Shown here in pieces: positions 61,228-64,000 of a DNA stretch of 64,000 bases (its first letter is position 1; each line of letters starts with the position of its first letter). The notes under the pieces were generated by a model. That model searched no databases. It was not told the origin of the DNA and was given only the letters and a program-made list of their open reading frames with translations. The translations under genes and the position numbers were made by a program. The stretch comes from Branchiostoma belcheri (taxonomy: Eukaryota > Chordata > Leptocardii > Amphioxiformes > Branchiostomatidae): positions 3,435,783-3,499,782 of the forward strand of contig NW_017803909.1 of the NCBI RefSeq assembly GCF_001625305.1, written 5' to 3'.

Positions 61228-62718
61228 GTCTGAAGAAGATTACAAATTAAAAAGCAAAGTAAAAAAGCAAAGCATTTTCTTCTTAGTTTAAATAGCACAT
61301 ATTTCACAACTAGTTGATACTAGTAGTGCCAAATGAAAAGATCTATTCCTATTTCTTTTTATGAATGTTCTTTACTGGGTTACTAGTATTTCATTCAAAT
61401 AGTTGTAGTCAAGTCCTTTTTAGTTAAGAAAAATGAACACCAAACCATGTCACCAATGATACAAGGTAACAGAAATTATACAAAACCCATGCTTATTCAT
61501 GTGAATCAACTACATGTATCTTAATGTAATTGTTTATTTCAGGCTTGACGGCCCAAATTGACAAACATATCTAATAGATGTACATGTATTACTAAATACT
61601 GCATACCTACAAAAGAATATAATGTAATATACTAAGTTAAGGCCCAATTAATGAAACAGCCATAAAGTTTCCAGTTTATTTCTGACCACATTGCAATAAA
61701 ATGCCACCAGTAATACCATGGAGGTAAAAAAATCAAAGTAAAATAACTGATACAAAATAAAAACATCAATCAATGTTGCTAACACAAATGTTTAAATAAG
61801 TAGGTTCAGGTACAAATAGGAAGGTTCTGTGCAACCAAAGAGGCTAGAAAGATGTAATTATAACTGTACCAGGTCGTTTCTGAACACATTAAAGCAAGAC
61901 ATGCAGAAATGTAGGCCTGTATGACTGTTGTGATTCTTGAGTAAAGAGACCCTTTTTACACAACCAAGTCTTTTTTGTTGTGATTCTTCTAACTTAGCCT
62001 AGCTCCAGGCGTGTTTGAGGCTCACTCTCTTGTCTGAGGTTTATAAAAAAAGGAGAATCAGTGCTTCAGATTGCACAGAAAGATGCATCCAAGATCTTTA
62101 CACTGCTGTGTAATTATTGCCTTGTCACAGAAGAGGTAGTTAGCAGCAATATGGAGCCAGCAGTAACTATGGAGGATGGCAACCTGTCTACAGACGAGAT
62201 GTCCCAAATGGGAGTTTCCTCTAATGGCTAGTTCCTCTTTAATCAGGTGACTGTCGTAACCCCAGGAAAAAATGGACATGTTCACGGAACTATATATTCA
62301 CAGTGGCGACAGGTACAGGAAAAAGAAAATCCAGGAATTATTTGTTAACTGTAATGATAAGTTCACGGTACAGAAGTGACAGTGAAAACGGTGAATACAT
62401 AACAGTACAGTGAAAAAATCAGGAATCACAGTAGTATCCCACTATGAGTTTCGGTTAATCTCCAATCAGATTCTGTGGGGCAAGGGGAGTCTATATTGGT
62501 CTCTTGTAGTTAGTTGCAGTAGGCCAGTGGATACAGGCGGCAAATATAGGAATATAGTCTCCCCTTGGCCCTTGCCCCACAGAATCTGTTTGGAGATTGT
62601 TTTGAACAATGCACACGGTAACTTAATCATGCGCAACTCCCCGCGTCACAAGGTGAAACAGAAACTTGACGCCTTGGGCAATTCTAGTTTCAAAACTAGG
62701 GCGAGGTGTACTTAAACC
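61228..62718. other. Spacer between PNKP copy 2 and receptor ORF copy 2
   Basis: Alignable with 47513-48942 apart from a block at about 62265-62440 that has a different sequence, and a small insertion near 61860-61980. The palindromic MITE recurs at 62459-62599. No gene is seen. Confidence 0.6.
62459..62599. mobile_element. Palindromic MITE upstream of receptor ORF (copy 2)
   Basis: Same element as 48696-48820, with inverted arms TCTGTGGGGCAAGGGGAG and CTCCCCTTGGCCCTTGCCCC. It has small internal differences from copy 1. Confidence 0.75.
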
Positions 62719-64000
62719 ATGGCTGCGGATCGTACGGACCTGTGCCGCCTGTCCTACATTTGTGGAGTCCTCGCTGTCTGTTTCGCGGGATTTTGTTGGT
62801 GTCAAGAAGTGAAGACCGTGTCCGTCTTCGAAAATGCCGACGTCGGGACAGCAGTTGTCAACATTCCTCTGCTTTTCAGCATTACAGTACGCGTGCCCAC
62901 AGAAAATTTAAAAGCGGAACTTCCGTGTTCTGTTTTAGACGGAGACCGGTATGGTCGCTTCGCCGTGAACGAAAACTGTACCCTTGTTGTCAACAATCCC
63001 TTGGATTACTCGGTACAGTCGGAGTATGTTCTCAAAGTCCTTATCTCAGGACGAGTCCACCGAGAGGTGAAGGTAAGGCTACAAGTCCATGACGTCGTGG
63101 GCTATCCCCCGGTCTACAACATCACCTGTGAGACACCTACAGTAAAACAGAATGGAGAGAGAGGAACATTTTTATTTCAGGCGGGTTTGCAAGTAGAGGG
63201 TGTAACGAGCGACGGAGACGTTCTTTCAGCTAAAGTAAGATTTCCTAAACCGAATTGGGATCCTGGGGATCCCTTGCCTTCAGATCACCCACAGCTCATC
63301 GTGAATACGGACAACGGGGACTGCACGGTCGATCTGTTTTGGGCTGTCTATCAAGCAATCGACGAAGCAATTGTTGATAAGCTCTGGTTGACAAAGGTAC
63401 ATTCTATAACATGTTTCAGTGGGCCTGCCTCCGATCGGAATAGCTCAGTCTTCATGATAAATTTAATTGATAAGGAAGCAAACTATGATCCTCGGCTGAG
63501 TTACGTAAGAGAGAACGTCCCTGACAGCTGGATGGAAAGTGATTTTCAAAAGTATATTGTCTATTCTTCTCTGACAACAATGTCAGGAGACCAGCGACGT
63601 TTCGTGTGTCAGCTACCAGAAACAATGCCCTCCATCAAAATTAGACAGTCTTTAATGACAGTTGACATTGTTGCCATCAACTACGTGTGGGCAGAGATCA
63701 AACCAGTCGGCTGTCCGAGAGGAAGATACGGCTGGGCATGTCAGAACATCTGTATATGCAGGAACGGGGCATATTGCCATGCCTTCAATGGAGCCTGCAA
63801 GTGTCAGCAGGGGTGGACAGGTGTGGCCTGTGACATTCCCAAAGATACCGTCTCCGTTGTAGCGACACCTAGCGATCCTCGCGATTTGTACATCTCCGGA
63901 AACGTGACACTGCGCTGTGAAGTGTACGATGTAGATGTTGTGACAACGTCGTGGATATTTCCAGATGGGTCTGCAAAAACAACGACAGGTGCCGACGGCA
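62719..64000 (+). CDS. Cadherin-like/EGF/Ig receptor ectodomain, copy 2 (3' end beyond window)
   Basis: An open frame from ATG 62719 runs 427 codons to the window edge without a stop. It matches copy 1 through the signal peptide, cadherin-like repeat, first EGF-like module and into the Ig-like domain. Differences include three in-frame indels (two codons after PTEN, three codons near WDPGDPLP, and loss of two codons before SLMTVDI). That every indel is a multiple of three suggests the frame was maintained while the copies diverged. Whether this copy also ends in the kinase remnant cannot be seen. Confidence 0.75.
   Translation, partial: MAADRTDLCRLSYICGVLAVCFAGFCWCQEVKTVSVFENADVGTAVVNIPLLFSITVRVPTENLKAELPCSVLDGDRYGRFAVNENCTLVVNNPLDYSVQSEYVLKVLISGRVHREVKVRLQVHDVVGYPPVYNITCETPTVKQNGERGTFLFQAGLQVEGVTSDGDVLSAKVRFPKPNWDPGDPLPSDHPQLIVNTDNGDCTVDLFWAVYQAIDEAIVDKLWLTKVHSITCFSGPASDRNSSVFMINLIDKEANYDPRLSYVRENVPDSWMESDFQKYIVYSSLTTMSGDQRRFVCQLPETMPSIKIRQSLMTVDIVAINYVWAEIKPVGCPRGRYGWACQNICICRNGAYCHAFNGACKCQQGWTGVACDIPKDTVSVVATPSDPRDLYISGNVTLRCEVYDVDVVTTSWIFPDGSAKTTTGADG

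Larger units (their letters stand above)
56347..64000. repeat. Second copy of the 42.0-50.2 kb segment
   Basis: The order and orientation (RPS19 part, PNKP, receptor ectodomain) repeat. Exons align without frameshift. Introns align with many small indels, and several transposable elements are present in one copy only. The boundary coincides with the assembly gap. Confidence 0.95.

Overview
The window looks like animal nuclear DNA from a lancelet (Branchiostoma, probably B. floridae). Genes are split into many short exons with GT-AG borders. Several are deuterostome families typical of amphioxus: a tyrosinase relative, a CAP/EGF/ShKT modular protein, a collagen-like C-type lectin and an RTK-type ectodomain. 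Introns are full of small inverted-repeat elements, tRNA-derived SINEs and LINE scraps. No bacterial operon, CRISPR array or virus is visible. Species assignment is an inference from content.

Layout. 1-17.3 kb: 3' part of a CAP-domain gene (+), with EGF, ShKT and EGF modules and a GPI-type tail. 19.0-22.0 kb: a complete tyrosinase-like gene (-) lacking most copper ligands. 23.3-25.4 kb: a NAT16/HisAT-like GNAT acetyltransferase (+). 26.5-29.4 kb: a type II membrane collagen-like C-type lectin (+) with a gap and apparent base drops. 30.3-39.4 kb: two divergent paralogous VWA-domain genes that appear to share a promoter; they carry an unrecognised domain I call FYQ/STSYNR, present three times. 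40.7-50.8 kb: RPS19 (-), PNKP (+) and a single-exon cadherin-like/EGF/Ig receptor ectodomain (+) joined to a kinase C-terminal remnant. 52.0-53.9 kb: the first three coding exons of NUDT21/CFIm25 (+). A 20-N gap lies at 56.33 kb. From 56.35 kb to the window end, the 42.0-50.2 kb segment recurs (partial RPS19, full PNKP, start of the receptor ectodomain) with a few percent amino-acid divergence and several presence/absence insertions.

The recurrence begins exactly at the gap, and NUDT21 is cut off before it. I therefore read it as an unmerged second haplotype rather than a proven tandem duplication.

Exon borders were set by hand from GT/AG signals and phase continuity. All complete multi-exon models close in frame: tyrosinase-like 518 aa, NAT16-like 360 aa, VWA genes 533 and 469 aa, RPS19 147 aa, PNKP 632 aa twice. 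The best candidates for something undescribed are the VWA pair and its repeated domain. Next are the tyrosinase pseudoenzyme and the receptor ectodomain that ends in a kinase scrap.
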